Part shown: in pieces, positions 46,055-55,142 of the stretch
How the letters are laid out: every line of letters begins with the position of its first letter
How positions within the stretch are numbered: position 1 is the stretch's first letter
Translations under genes and position numbers: made by a program
Source: Caproicibacter sp047777415
Lineage (GTDB): Bacteria > Bacillota > Clostridia > Oscillospirales > Acutalibacteraceae
DNA: 64,000 bases
Assembly (NCBI GenBank): GCA_047777415.1
Contig: JBKEEO010000001.1
Coordinates: 744,001 to 808,000, forward strand
Reading direction: 5' to 3'
The notes under the pieces: generated by a model
Database searches by the model: none
Told to the model about the DNA's origin: nothing
Seen by the model: only the letters and a program-made list of their open reading frames with translations

Positions 46055-47746
46055 ATGAGTGAATATGAAAGATGGCTGAAAAATGCGTTGGATGATCCGA
46101 ATTTAATCGAAGAATTAAAATCCATTCAAAACAAGCCGGAAGAAATCAAAGACCGCTTTTACCGCGATTTGGAATTCGGCACCGGAGGACTGCGCGGCGT
46201 CATCGGCGCAGGTACAAACCGAATGAATATCTATACGGTGCGCAAAGCGACACAGGGGCTTGCAAATTATCTGAAAAAGAATAAAGAAAACCCCAGCGTG
46301 GCCATAGCCTATGACAGCCGTATTAAATCCGATCTTTTTGCGCGGGAGGCCGCAGCCGTGCTTGCCGCCAACGGTGTAAAAGCGCATATCTACCCGCAGC
46401 TATCGCCAACTCCAACTCTTTCCTGGGCAGTTCGCTTTCTGCATTGTGACGCGGGCATTTGTGTGACGGCAAGCCACAATCCCGCTAAATATAACGGATA
46501 TAAAGTATACGGCAGCGATGGCTGTCAAATCACGTTAAAAATGGCGGACGACGTACTTGCGGAAATTGAGAAACTCGATGTGTTCAGTGATGTTAAGCGC
46601 ATGGATTATAAAAAGGCGCAGGAAGAAGGGCTTATTTCCCTCATTCCGGATGAGGTGACCGACCGCTTCCTTGATGAAGTGATGAAGCAGCGTGTCTTTC
46701 AGGAACCCTGTACCGGCTTAAAGGTGGTTTATACACCGCTGAACGGAACCGGGCGCGTCTGCGTAACGCGGATTCTGAAGAAAATCGGTGTGGAGGACGT
46801 AACGATTGTGCCGGAGCAGGAATTTCCGGACGGCAACTTTACCACTTGCCCGTATCCAAATCCCGAAATACGGGAGGCGCTGCAAAAGGGATTGGAACTT
46901 TGCGAAAAAGTTCAGCCGGATTTGCTTTTGGCTACCGACCCTGACTGCGACCGCTGCGGCATTGCGGTCAATCAAAACGGGAAATTTGTTTTGATGACGG
47001 GTAATGAAGTCGGTGTTCTGCTGCTTGATTTTATTACGCGCATCCGCAAAGAGCAGGGTACCATGCCGCAGAATCCGGTGGCGGTGACGACCATTGTCAG
47101 CACCGATATGGCAACCCTTGTTGCAGAAGATTACGGCATTGAACTGCGGCGCGTTCTGACAGGCTTTAAGTACATTGGTGATCAGATTGCTTTGCTGGAG
47201 AAAGACGGAGAAGCAGAGCGCTATATTTTCGGCTTTGAGGAGAGTTATGGCTATCTGTCCGGCAGCTATGTGCGCGACAAGGATGCAGTCAACGCGAGCA
47301 TGCTGATTTGTCAGATGGCTCAATATTACCGCAAAAAAGGCATGACACTGGTCGATGCAATGGATGCGTTGTACCGCAAATACGGTTATTATCAGAACGT
47401 GCTGATGAATTTCACGTTCGAGGGCGCGGACGGCATGGTTCAAATGAAGAACATCATGGACTCCCTGAGAAATGAAACCCCATCTCAGATTGCAGGAAGC
47501 AAAGTGTGCGGCTGGAGCGATTACCAGGCGTCTGTTACAAGCGACGGCCAGAAAATCAATCTGCCAAAATCTAATGTGTTGGAGTATCGCTTGGAAAACG
47601 GTGGTAAAGTCATTATCCGCCCCAGCGGCACAGAACCTAAAATCAAGGCATATCTTTCCTGCCGTGGGAAGACAAAGGAAGATTCCCTTGCGCTGATTCA
47701 ACAGTTGCAAGAAGAGGTTCCATCTCTCATGCAAGGAAAGCCCTAA
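46055..47746 (+). CDS. Phosphoglucomutase / phosphomannomutase family enzyme
   Basis: 563 residues, alpha-D-phosphohexomutase family (PgcA-like length). FRDLEFGTGGLRGVIGAGTN-like start at about 34-50, the phosphoserine loop TASHNP near 143-148, the metal loop DPDCDRCG near 300-307 and the sugar loop GFEESYGY near 395 are all present. It interconverts glucose 1- and 6-phosphate, feeding the UDP-sugar step that galE and galT (55-57 kb) need. AAAGGA eight bases before the ATG at 46055 favours it over the ATG two codons earlier. Confidence 0.93.
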   Translation: MSEYERWLKNALDDPNLIEELKSIQNKPEEIKDRFYRDLEFGTGGLRGVIGAGTNRMNIYTVRKATQGLANYLKKNKENPSVAIAYDSRIKSDLFAREAAAVLAANGVKAHIYPQLSPTPTLSWAVRFLHCDAGICVTASHNPAKYNGYKVYGSDGCQITLKMADDVLAEIEKLDVFSDVKRMDYKKAQEEGLISLIPDEVTDRFLDEVMKQRVFQEPCTGLKVVYTPLNGTGRVCVTRILKKIGVEDVTIVPEQEFPDGNFTTCPYPNPEIREALQKGLELCEKVQPDLLLATDPDCDRCGIAVNQNGKFVLMTGNEVGVLLLDFITRIRKEQGTMPQNPVAVTTIVSTDMATLVAEDYGIELRRVLTGFKYIGDQIALLEKDGEAERYIFGFEESYGYLSGSYVRDKDAVNASMLICQMAQYYRKKGMTLVDAMDALYRKYGYYQNVLMNFTFEGADGMVQMKNIMDSLRNETPSQIAGSKVCGWSDYQASVTSDGQKINLPKSNVLEYRLENGGKVIIRPSGTEPKIKAYLSCRGKTKEDSLALIQQLQEEVPSLMQGKP

Positions 47747-47871
47747 GGAAATAATTGACAGAGAGCAAATGATAGAGTAAACTTGAGATGAATATACAGA
47801 GCAATCGTAAACGTTTGGACAAACGGCGCAGTGCATTTGCAGTTCTCCATTACGAGAGGCCTGTATATCAT

Positions 47872-47910
47872 GGAACGAAGAGAGGAAACTCCTCCCTTCG
47901 TTTCTTTTTA
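47872..47910 (+). terminator. Phosphoglucomutase terminator
   Basis: AACGAAG...CTTCGTT with inner GAGG...CCTC form a stem followed by TCTTTTT. The 370-base gap between 47747 and 48116 otherwise contains only the promoter listed next; a 61-codon frame there has no ribosome binding site. Confidence 0.75.
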
Positions 47911-48019
47911 CGGAAACATTCTCTTCTTGCGGGCAAGTGGGTATGACCTTGTCAAAATTATGCTGGCGGTAAAGAATATACTGTTATATCACAATTTATA
48001 CCGCCCGATTTTTTGACAG

Positions 48020-48048
48020 TTGACAAAAGCAAGCAAAATGGTGATAAT
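48020..48048 (+). promoter_or_regulatory. Promoter of the lipoprotein gene
   Basis: TTGACA at 48020-48025, 17-base spacer, GATAAT at 48043-48048. A second TTGACA begins seven bases earlier. Confidence 0.65.
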
Positions 48049-48116
48049 AATAAAGTCAGGTTTGCGGGCATTTTGGTCGAGCAAACTTTATTGCTAGGAA
48101 AAGGCGGATAGAAAAA

Positions 48117-48638
48117 ATGAAAAAAATATGGATTTTGGCGGCTGTGGCCGCTTTATTGATGACAATCACAGCCTGCGGTGCAGGCGATGTGGGCGGCGTG
48201 TCCTCCGAGGCGGGATCCTCTCAGGGGGAAGAGTCCAGCGCACCGAGTGTCTTGCAATCGGATGTTGAGGACAACTTACAGGGACTTGAAACCTATTTAG
48301 TCGGAAACGAACTGATTTCCGGCGAGCCGCAAGAGATGCGTGCAGATGTAATCGGAGCAAAAAGCGGCGTGAGGTATCAGTTTTCCTACAATGGTAAAAA
48401 TAACGTGACGGTGGAATTGTATGAATACGAACCGGATAATGTAAACGACACAGCGCAAGAGGTGCTGGACAGTGTCAAATCGAGCGGGGAGTTTTCCTTG
48501 CTGGGTCAGCAGATTCCTGCGATTCTGTCCGATAACGGCAAGTATTTGATGATTTACAAGGACACCGTTGACGATGATGAAAATAAGGCATATGCCGACA
48601 CTATAACAAAAGAATTCAAAGCGTTTAAGAACTCATAA
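48117..48638 (+). CDS. Lipoprotein of unknown function
   Basis: 173 residues with a signal peptide and lipobox ITAC (cysteine about residue 20), then a Gly/Ser/Glu linker to about residue 45. The mature domain resembles in size and layout the lipoprotein at 28680-29123, ending in ADTITKEFKAFKN, but the two are not clear homologues. AAAAGGCGG precedes the start. A single-gene unit. Confidence 0.75.
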   Translation: MKKIWILAAVAALLMTITACGAGDVGGVSSEAGSSQGEESSAPSVLQSDVEDNLQGLETYLVGNELISGEPQEMRADVIGAKSGVRYQFSYNGKNNVTVELYEYEPDNVNDTAQEVLDSVKSSGEFSLLGQQIPAILSDNGKYLMIYKDTVDDDENKAYADTITKEFKAFKNS

Positions 48639-48679
48639 CCTAAATAATATTCAGATCGTTTTACTGTAAGATAAAAGCA

Positions 48680-48718
48680 GGGAGCCGTGGCGTAAGTCGT
48701 CACGGTTCCCGGCTTTTG
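48680..48718. terminator. Bidirectional terminator
   Basis: GGGAGCCGTG and CACGGTTCCC form a stem around GCGTAAGTCGT with GGCTTTTG after it and TGCTTTTATC on the other strand. Serves the lipoprotein and the convergent dehydrogenase gene. Confidence 0.8.
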
Positions 48719-48772
48719 TTAAAAATTGATATCTCTGTAAGGAATCAGTTCAATGAATGGTGGATATTCCGA

Positions 48773-49546
48773 TTACACAATGGAAAATCCACCATCAACC
48801 ACAAGGAACTGCCCTGTTGTGTAGCTGCTTGCGTCCGACGAGAAAAACAGAATTGGGCCATTTAATTCCCCTTTTGCCCCCGGTCTGGAAGCCGGGCAGA
48901 GGGAATTATACATATTCATGAAAGCTTCGTGTTTAAACAAAGTATCCGCCGTCATTTCAGATTCAAACAGCCCGGGTCCCAGTGCGTTTACGGTGATACC
49001 GTCTTTTGCGTAGCTTGCGGCCATGCCTTTCGTCAGACCCACCACCGCTGCTTTGGAGGTGTTGTAAACATGGCGGACCAACGCGTCCGCCTTGTCTGCA
49101 AGAATTGCGTTGACGGAAGCAATGTTGACTATTTTTCCGTATTTGCGCTCTTTCATAACGGGAACCACGTATTTGCACATCAGGTAGATACCCTTGACGT
49201 TAACATTCATGGAGCGGTCCCAATCTTCCGTGCTTAGAGTTTCCACCGAGCCACCTTGCGCTATGCCTGCGTTGTTTAAAAGGATATCGATTTTTCCAAA
49301 CGTGCTTATTACCTGCTCAACTGCGGATTTCACGTTTTCTTCTTTTGATACATCGCACGTAACCGCAATGGCTTTTCGTCCCGTTGCCTCAATTTCCTTT
49401 ACTACCGCATCCAGCTTTTCTTTTCTGCGGGCCAAAAGTGCCACATCCGCACCCTGCGCCGCATAAGCCCTTGCAGCATCCGCACCCAATCCGCTCGAGG
49501 CACCCGTTACAACGGCAACCTTGCCGGTTAAATCGAATAAATTCAT
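48773..49546 (-). CDS. Short-chain dehydrogenase/reductase
   Basis: 257 residues, classical SDR. NAD(P) binding TGASSGLG (about 14-21), NNAG (about 90), catalytic serine in NIASVNA (about 143) and tyrosine-lysine YNTSK (about 161-165) are all present. Overall it resembles gluconate 5-dehydrogenase or acyl-carrier-protein reductase types; the substrate is not assignable. AGAAGGG before the ATG at 49546 sets the start. A single gene. Confidence 0.88.
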   Translation of the reverse strand: MNLFDLTGKVAVVTGASSGLGADAARAYAAQGADVALLARRKEKLDAVVKEIEATGRKAIAVTCDVSKEENVKSAVEQVISTFGKIDILLNNAGIAQGGSVETLSTEDWDRSMNVNVKGIYLMCKYVVPVMKERKYGKIVNIASVNAILADKADALVRHVYNTSKAAVVGLTKGMAASYAKDGITVNALGPGLFESEMTADTLFKHEAFMNMYNSLCPASRPGAKGELNGPILFFSSDASSYTTGQFLVVDGGFSIV

Positions 49547-49676
49547 ATAAAACCCTTCTTTCAAAATCTCACCTTAATAAACAAGAACGATTCTTAGAAT
49601 TAGTATAACTTTTTTACATGGGGAATACAAGTAAAAATATTTTATTCACAAATCATCGCATCTATGCGGAAAAGCA

Positions 49677-49708
49677 TAAAAAATCCCCCAACGGATGCCG
49701 GGGGAAAC
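49677..49708 (-). terminator. asnB operon terminator
   Basis: On the minus strand CCCCC and GGGGG pair around GGCATCCGTT, followed by ATTTTTT. Confidence 0.7.
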
Positions 49709-49710
49709 GG

Positions 49711-51576
49711 TTATTGAATAAACGGCATGTCCCCAGGCTCATGAGGAGCACCGTTAAAATAAATATCGTACCAGACAAGGAAAATAAAGACAGTCCAAAT
49801 TTTTCGGCTGTTGTCACGTTTGCCCTGTATGTGGCTATCCAGCAGCGCTATGAGAAAATCGGTGTTGAAGAATTGTTCCGCAGTTTTGGAAAGAAATGCC
49901 TTACGCACAATTTGACTGTATTTTTCCTCCCGCAGCCAAACACGAATCGGAACGGGAAAACCAAGCTTTTTCTTTTGGGCGGTGCCTTCCGGCAGATGCC
50001 GCAGAGCAGCTTTGCGCAGTGCGTATTTTGTGTTCTGCGGGTTTACCTTCAGCCGGCGGGGGATGCGGGAGGCAACGGCGAACACTTTACGGTCCAGAAA
50101 CGGCACGCGCAATTCCAAGGAATTCGCCATGCTCATGCGGTCGGCCTTGACCAGGATATCCCCAACCATCCAGACGTTGATGTCCAGATACTGCATTTTC
50201 GTCACATCGTCCAGATCTTTGACGCGGTCATACCAAGGTCGGGTTAGTTTCTGCGGGCGTGTGGCCGGCAGGTCTTCTTTTAAAAGACGGCGCTTTTCCG
50301 CCATGGTAAACAGGCTGTTGTTGCCAATGAAGGTTTCTTCAATGGACTTTGCGCCGCGGATGAGGAAATTCTTGCCTTTAAAAGAAAAAGGCAGCATTTG
50401 CACTAAGGCGGCAAGTGCCCTTCTTAGCCCTATGGGCAGACGGCGGTAGGCCGCCATGTCATCCGGTTCATGGTAGATGTTGTAGCCGCCGAACAGCTCG
50501 TCAGAACCTTCACCGGAAAGGACCACTTTAACATATTCGCTCGCAATCTTGGACACAAAATATAATGCGATACAGGAAGCGTCCGCAACCGGTTGATCCA
50601 TGTGATACATTACTTTGCGGATATTTCCCCAATATTCATCCGGGGAGATGGTCTTATAATGATGTTCCAGTCCGACTTTGGAAGAAAGCTCCTTGGCATA
50701 GCTGATTTCATTGTATTTCTTATCCTCACCAAACCCCACGGTGAAGGCTTTTTGACCGGAAAAATAGGTCGCAACATAGCTTGAATCCACTCCGCTGGAA
50801 AGAAAACAGCCTACCTCTACGTCGCTGATGCGATGTGCCGCGACGGAGTCCTCAAATACTTGATCGATTTCGTTGACGGCCTCTTCCTCGGTCATGGACT
50901 CATCCGGCTCGAATTTCGGTTCCCAGTAGCGTTTAATTTCCACCTCACCGTTGCGGTACCAAAGATAGTGTGCCGGCATGAGGCAAAATACGTTCTCAAA
51001 AAAAGTTTCCGGCGGAACCGGATACTCAAAAGAGATATAATGATCCAAAGCATTAAGATTCAGTTTCTTTTCAAACCCCGGAAACTGCAGGATGCTTTTG
51101 ATTTCGGAGCCGTAGACAAAATGGTCACCTACCTGCGTGTAGTGCATCGGCTTAATGCCGAAAAAGTCACGCGCTAAAAACAGACTCTTTTCTTTTTTGT
51201 TCCAAATGGCAAACGCGAACATGCCGCGCAGCTTGTTCAAAAGATCTTCCTGCCATTCCTCAAAACCATGCACCAGAACTTCAGTGTCTGTGTTGGTTGA
51301 AAATTGATGTCCTTTTGCCACTAGAATTTCTCTTAGCTGCTGATAATTATAAATTTCGCCGTTGAACATCACCACAAGGGAGCCATCTTCGTTGTAAATC
51401 GGTTGGTCTCCCTGGTTTAAATCGATGATGCTCAGGCGGCGGAACCCCATTGCTATATCGGAATCCGTATAGATTCCGCTCGAATCCGGTCCGCGGTGTG
51501 TGATAGCATCCGTCATATGTTTTACAACCGCATCCCGGTCAATTACTTCTCCTGTAAATCCGCATAGTCCGCACAT
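49711..51576 (-). CDS. asnB: Asparagine synthase (glutamine-hydrolysing)
   Basis: 621 residues, making asparagine from aspartate, glutamine and ATP. Cys2 is the glutaminase nucleophile (MCGLCGFTG), with RLSIIDL and NGEIYN in the class II amidotransferase half (to about 190). The synthetase half has the pyrophosphate loop LSSGVDSSY near 264 and a GSDELFGGY motif near 365. Cysteine 2 requires removal of the initiator methionine. The ribosome binding site is weak (GGGGCG). It is 24 bases after the CpXC gene. Confidence 0.95.
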   Translation of the reverse strand: MCGLCGFTGEVIDRDAVVKHMTDAITHRGPDSSGIYTDSDIAMGFRRLSIIDLNQGDQPIYNEDGSLVVMFNGEIYNYQQLREILVAKGHQFSTNTDTEVLVHGFEEWQEDLLNKLRGMFAFAIWNKKEKSLFLARDFFGIKPMHYTQVGDHFVYGSEIKSILQFPGFEKKLNLNALDHYISFEYPVPPETFFENVFCLMPAHYLWYRNGEVEIKRYWEPKFEPDESMTEEEAVNEIDQVFEDSVAAHRISDVEVGCFLSSGVDSSYVATYFSGQKAFTVGFGEDKKYNEISYAKELSSKVGLEHHYKTISPDEYWGNIRKVMYHMDQPVADASCIALYFVSKIASEYVKVVLSGEGSDELFGGYNIYHEPDDMAAYRRLPIGLRRALAALVQMLPFSFKGKNFLIRGAKSIEETFIGNNSLFTMAEKRRLLKEDLPATRPQKLTRPWYDRVKDLDDVTKMQYLDINVWMVGDILVKADRMSMANSLELRVPFLDRKVFAVASRIPRRLKVNPQNTKYALRKAALRHLPEGTAQKKKLGFPVPIRVWLREEKYSQIVRKAFLSKTAEQFFNTDFLIALLDSHIQGKRDNSRKIWTVFIFLVWYDIYFNGAPHEPGDMPFIQ

Positions 51577-51599
51577 ATGTTGCTCTAACGCCCCAATCT

Positions 51600-52262
51600 T
51601 TACTCAACGGCATTCTTTTTTTCATGGTATTCGTCCAGTATTTTTTGAGCTGTAACATTGTCAACCGGAAAAAATCCTTCCGACTGAACATTTTCGGAAC
51701 TTTCCACAATTTCTATCGATTTGCGGTAAGCATCCATTCTTGTGTGCCGGCGAACGGGCTCGGTTTCACCTTCAAACAAAAAGGAGAAAGCGATTTCGTT
51801 CGCCTGCTCATCGGCATAGCAAAAATAACCGGCGGTGGCCTTTTTGCCGTGTTTTTTGTCCAAAACGCCTGCTAACGCAAATTTTACCAGTTCCACTGCG
51901 CGGTCATCCAGACCGGCTTCAAAAATTAAAATCTTTTCTTTCAAAGATTCCGGCGTAGAAACCAACCGTTTCGTAATGCCGGCCAGCTGCGGAAACTTTG
52001 CTTCAATATCGGATTCTTTGCAGCCGTCGCCGTTTGGCGAAAGGTATACCATGAACTTGCGTTCAGGGTCGTGGTATAAAAATGGATATAAAAACCGGGC
52101 AGCATAGCCACATTCCGGGCATTTCCAGTCAAACATGGTTTCGTCCAATATGCGCGCTTTTAGATCCGGGTTTCGTACGGCGTCGACCCCCGGCCACAGT
52201 TCCGTTTTCACAGCAGCGCCGCACTGCGGGCAGCTGATCTCTTCGGTTATTTGCGTCGACAT
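51600..52262 (-). CDS. CpXC-domain zinc-ribbon protein
   Basis: 220 residues. SCPQCGAA near residue 11 and WKCPECGYAARFLYPFLYHD near 47 form the CpXC zinc-ribbon-like domain; the remainder (about 90-220) is acidic and unassigned. The frame is open to 52298, but GGGGATAGCGGGA before the ATG at 52262 gives a better start. It leads asnB in one operon. Function unknown. Confidence 0.75.
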   Translation of the reverse strand: MSTQITEEISCPQCGAAVKTELWPGVDAVRNPDLKARILDETMFDWKCPECGYAARFLYPFLYHDPERKFMVYLSPNGDGCKESDIEAKFPQLAGITKRLVSTPESLKEKILIFEAGLDDRAVELVKFALAGVLDKKHGKKATAGYFCYADEQANEIAFSFLFEGETEPVRRHTRMDAYRKSIEIVESSENVQSEGFFPVDNVTAQKILDEYHEKKNAVE

Positions 52263-52416
52263 TCCCGCTATCCCCTTATTCTTTGCGTGTTTTTTCATTA
52301 TATCATACTAACATAAAAAAAGGAATAGATGAAATAATACTGTTGCAGGAACGTTATTTTGAGGTATAATAGGAACAAAATTATGTAATACCGCATGCGC
52401 GGCAGGAGGTATCTGA

Positions 52417-52848
52417 ATGGAAGTGTTTAAGAATGTTGCCGAGTCCGTGACGAAGGCGGTCAATTTTGTCGTGGATAAAAACCGCAAGGCCGCCATCATT
52501 AACCGGCTGAAAATTGTCATCCGCAACGAAAAAGATATTAAAGCCCGTTCCCTTATGGAGTTGGGAAAATATTATTATGAAAACCTGCGTGATCCGTCCA
52601 ACGAGCGCACCGAACCGCTCTGTAAGGCTGTGGACAATGCCGACCGCAGATTAAAACGCGCCTATATGAAGCTGGATGAAATGATGGTTCCGGCGGGAGT
52701 CGACGATGATGAAGAGGAGGAAAAAAAGGACGAGTTCGCCAACGCCGAATATGCCGACGACGGAGAGGATGTTTTTCAATCATTCAGTGCCGCCGCCGGG
52801 TATCCAAATGACACGGGTGAAGCGGCGGACGACGAACCGGTAAAGTAA
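52417..52848 (+). CDS. Unknown protein preceding mnmA
   Basis: 143 residues. The N-terminal 90 residues are helical and basic (NFVVDKNRKAAIINRLKIV), the C-terminal 50 very acidic (DDDEEEEKKDEF). No family recognised. CAGGAGGT precedes the ATG. Its stop TAA is directly followed by the mnmA ATG, so the two are translationally coupled. Confidence 0.7.
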   Translation: MEVFKNVAESVTKAVNFVVDKNRKAAIINRLKIVIRNEKDIKARSLMELGKYYYENLRDPSNERTEPLCKAVDNADRRLKRAYMKLDEMMVPAGVDDDEEEEKKDEFANAEYADDGEDVFQSFSAAAGYPNDTGEAADDEPVK

Positions 52849-53922
52849 ATGAAGAAAAAAGTTATGTTAGGAATGAGCGGCGGCGTAGACAGTTCGGTCG
52901 CCGCCCTGCTTTTGCAGAAAGCCGGCTATGAGGTGACGGGTGTCACTCTGCGCCTTCGGCCGGATGAACTGATGAGGGAAAAAGAAGGCGGATGCTGTTC
53001 TCTTTCAGATATTGATGATGCGCGCCGCGTCTGTTATCAGCTTGGTATTGACCATATGGTATTAAATTTCACGGAACTGTTTGAACGGGATGTGATTGCC
53101 CCGTTTGCGGCGCAGTATGAGGCAGGAAGGACACCGAATCCCTGCATTGCCTGTAACCGCCATATTAAATTCAGTGCAATGCTGGATCGCGCCGAACTTT
53201 TGGGATTCGATTATGTGGCAACCGGGCACTATGCTATCATTGAGCAAACGGGCGAAGGGCGATGGCTTTTGAAAAAATCCCCCGCGGCAAAAGATCAGAG
53301 TTATGTGCTGTATATGCTGACACAGCACCAGCTTGCGCATACGCTGCTGCCCGTTGGGAGATACTCCAAACCGGAAATCCGTGCCATGGCTGAAGAAGCC
53401 GGTTTAACCGTGGCGCGCAAGCGGGACAGTCAAGAAATCTGCTTTGTGGAGGATAACGACTACGGCAAATTCTTAGAGCAGTATACCGGGCACGCGGCAA
53501 AGCCGGGGGATTTCCTTGACCAGAAGGGAAACGTTATTGGCCGACACCGCGGAGTCATGTATTATACGGTCGGGCAGCGAAAAGGATTGGGAATGTCATT
53601 TGGCAAACCGATGTATGTGACGGATATCGATGCCGCACATAATACGGTAACACTTGGCGAAGAACGGGAACGCTACACTTCGGCTCTAACGGCGGAAGAC
53701 CTAAACTTTATCCCGTTTGATACATTGGAACAGCCGATGGATGCGTGGGTGAAAGTGCGCTATTCGGCATCCCTGGCAAAAGCAAAACTTTTGCCCTTGC
53801 AGGACGGCAGGGTGCGGGTAGAATTTGAATCCCCGCAAAAATCGGTTGCGCCGGGACAGGCAGTTGTATTCTACGACGGCGATATTGTTTTGGGTGGCGG
53901 AACAATTTTAGCAAAGGAATAA
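52849..53922 (+). CDS. mnmA: tRNA-specific 2-thiouridylase MnmA
   Basis: 357 residues, making 2-thiouridine at wobble position 34 of Lys, Glu and Gln tRNAs. PP-loop GMSGGVDSS at 8-16; catalytic cysteines in NPCIACNR (about 99-106) and SQEICFVED (about 197). There is no ribosome binding site of its own; translation depends on the upstream gene ending at TAA-ATG. The sulfur donor IscS is not encoded nearby. Confidence 0.95.
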   Translation: MKKKVMLGMSGGVDSSVAALLLQKAGYEVTGVTLRLRPDELMREKEGGCCSLSDIDDARRVCYQLGIDHMVLNFTELFERDVIAPFAAQYEAGRTPNPCIACNRHIKFSAMLDRAELLGFDYVATGHYAIIEQTGEGRWLLKKSPAAKDQSYVLYMLTQHQLAHTLLPVGRYSKPEIRAMAEEAGLTVARKRDSQEICFVEDNDYGKFLEQYTGHAAKPGDFLDQKGNVIGRHRGVMYYTVGQRKGLGMSFGKPMYVTDIDAAHNTVTLGEERERYTSALTAEDLNFIPFDTLEQPMDAWVKVRYSASLAKAKLLPLQDGRVRVEFESPQKSVAPGQAVVFYDGDIVLGGGTILAKE

Positions 53923-53940
53923 TTTTGTATAGCAGCGCAA

Positions 53941-53985
53941 AAGAGGCCGGAACTCCTGCTTACAGGATTTCCGGTCTCTTATTGT
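53941..53985 (+). terminator. mnmA terminator
   Basis: AAGAGGCCGGAA and TTCCGGTCTCTT form a 12-bp stem (one wobble) around CTCCTGCTTACAGGAT, followed by ATTG. Confidence 0.8.
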
Positions 53986-54065
53986 TTTATGTCATACGAA
54001 ATGAATTTATCATAATATGGGAACAGCATACAAAAAGATGTACGCTTTTTTTGGGAGATGATTGC

Positions 54066-54971
54066 TTGACTCCGCTGGAGTCCCGTATGGCATACAAGAT
54101 TTCCATTCAAAGCATGATGATAAACCTATTCTTGTTTGCCTTCAAGGGATTGTTTGGTATTAAAATAGCGTCGGCAAGCTTGCTTTCCGACGCAGTACAT
54201 TCCCTGGCCGATATTTTCAGCACATTGGCCGTTCTCATAGGTATCCGCGTGTCGCATAAGCCGTCCGATTTCGGCCATCCATACGGGCATGAAAAAATCG
54301 AATGTATTGTTGCGTTTGTACTGGGCATGATGCTGTTTGGAATCGGCGGCTCAATTGGCTGGAACGGGATTCGCAAGCTGTTTGAGCCGTCTCCGGCGCT
54401 GCTGCCGAATTGGCGGTTGAGCACGTGGGCAATGGGCGCGGCTGTCGTTTCCATCGCGGCGAAGGAATGGATGTATCGGTTTACCATCAAATGTGCGAAA
54501 AAAATTCGCTCTGCCTCCATGGAGGCGGACGCGTGGCACCACCGTTCCGATGCGCTCTCTTCCGTTGGAAGTCTGGTGGGTATTGCCGGCATGCGACTGG
54601 GAGTTGCCGCGGTGGATTCCGTGGCGTGTATTGTTATCTCTGCCTTTATCTTCAAAGCGGCCTATGAAATCTGCGCGGACGCCTGCAGAAAACTGATTGA
54701 CAGTTCCTGTCCACCTGAACTGGTAAGCAGCATTGAACGAATTGCAAAGAGTAATCGGGAAGTAATGGCAATTGATGCGTTGAAAACAAGATGGTGCGGC
54801 TCAAGGGTCTATGTGGATATGGAAATTACGCTGGACCGAAACACCAGTTTTGAACATGCCCATAAAGTCGCCGAGAACATCCATGACGAAATTGAGGGGA
54901 ACTTTGCGGTGGTCAAGCACTGCATGATTCATGTAAATCCTTCAGCGCTTATTAATCACCATCATATCTAG
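54066..54971 (+). CDS. Cation diffusion facilitator (CDF) family metal transporter
   Basis: 301 residues. Six-helix membrane domain followed by a C-terminal cytosolic domain (about 215-295). Metal-site residues are visible in SDAVHSLADIF (about 40-50), HPYGHEK and DAWHHRSDALSSVG (about 152-165). Proteins of this family export divalent metals such as zinc, iron or manganese by proton exchange; which metal is unknown. Start chosen at TTG 54066, seven bases after GGGAGA; ATG at 54087 after GGAG is the alternative. A longer upstream reading lies in the mnmA terminator. Confidence 0.85.
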   Translation: MTPLESRMAYKISIQSMMINLFLFAFKGLFGIKIASASLLSDAVHSLADIFSTLAVLIGIRVSHKPSDFGHPYGHEKIECIVAFVLGMMLFGIGGSIGWNGIRKLFEPSPALLPNWRLSTWAMGAAVVSIAAKEWMYRFTIKCAKKIRSASMEADAWHHRSDALSSVGSLVGIAGMRLGVAAVDSVACIVISAFIFKAAYEICADACRKLIDSSCPPELVSSIERIAKSNREVMAIDALKTRWCGSRVYVDMEITLDRNTSFEHAHKVAENIHDEIEGNFAVVKHCMIHVNPSALINHHHI

Positions 54972-55084
54972 TCCGCATTTCCCACCGGTAACAGGAGCCG
55001 TCGCGCGTGCGCTTTCAATAGCCGAAATCAATCAGAGAGCACTGCAGTGCGGAATAATCCGGATTAATGGCTACAACAAACACA

Positions 55085-55120
55085 GGCACAGGAAACCGCC
55101 AATGCGAGTGTTCCTGTGCC
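55085..55120 (-). terminator. gal operon terminator
   Basis: GGCACAGGAA and TTCCTGTGCC form a 10-bp stem, followed on the minus strand by TGTGTTTGTTG. Confidence 0.7.
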
Positions 55121-55142
55121 TTGTCTGGGTTGGTCAGAGATA

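Noticed and set aside
46718..47836. 372-codon frame antisense to phosphoglucomutase
   Set aside because: Shadow of a strong coding sequence; Cys/His-rich nonsense composition.
47831..48016. 61-codon frame between phosphoglucomutase and the lipoprotein
   Set aside because: It runs through the terminator hairpin and has no ribosome binding site.
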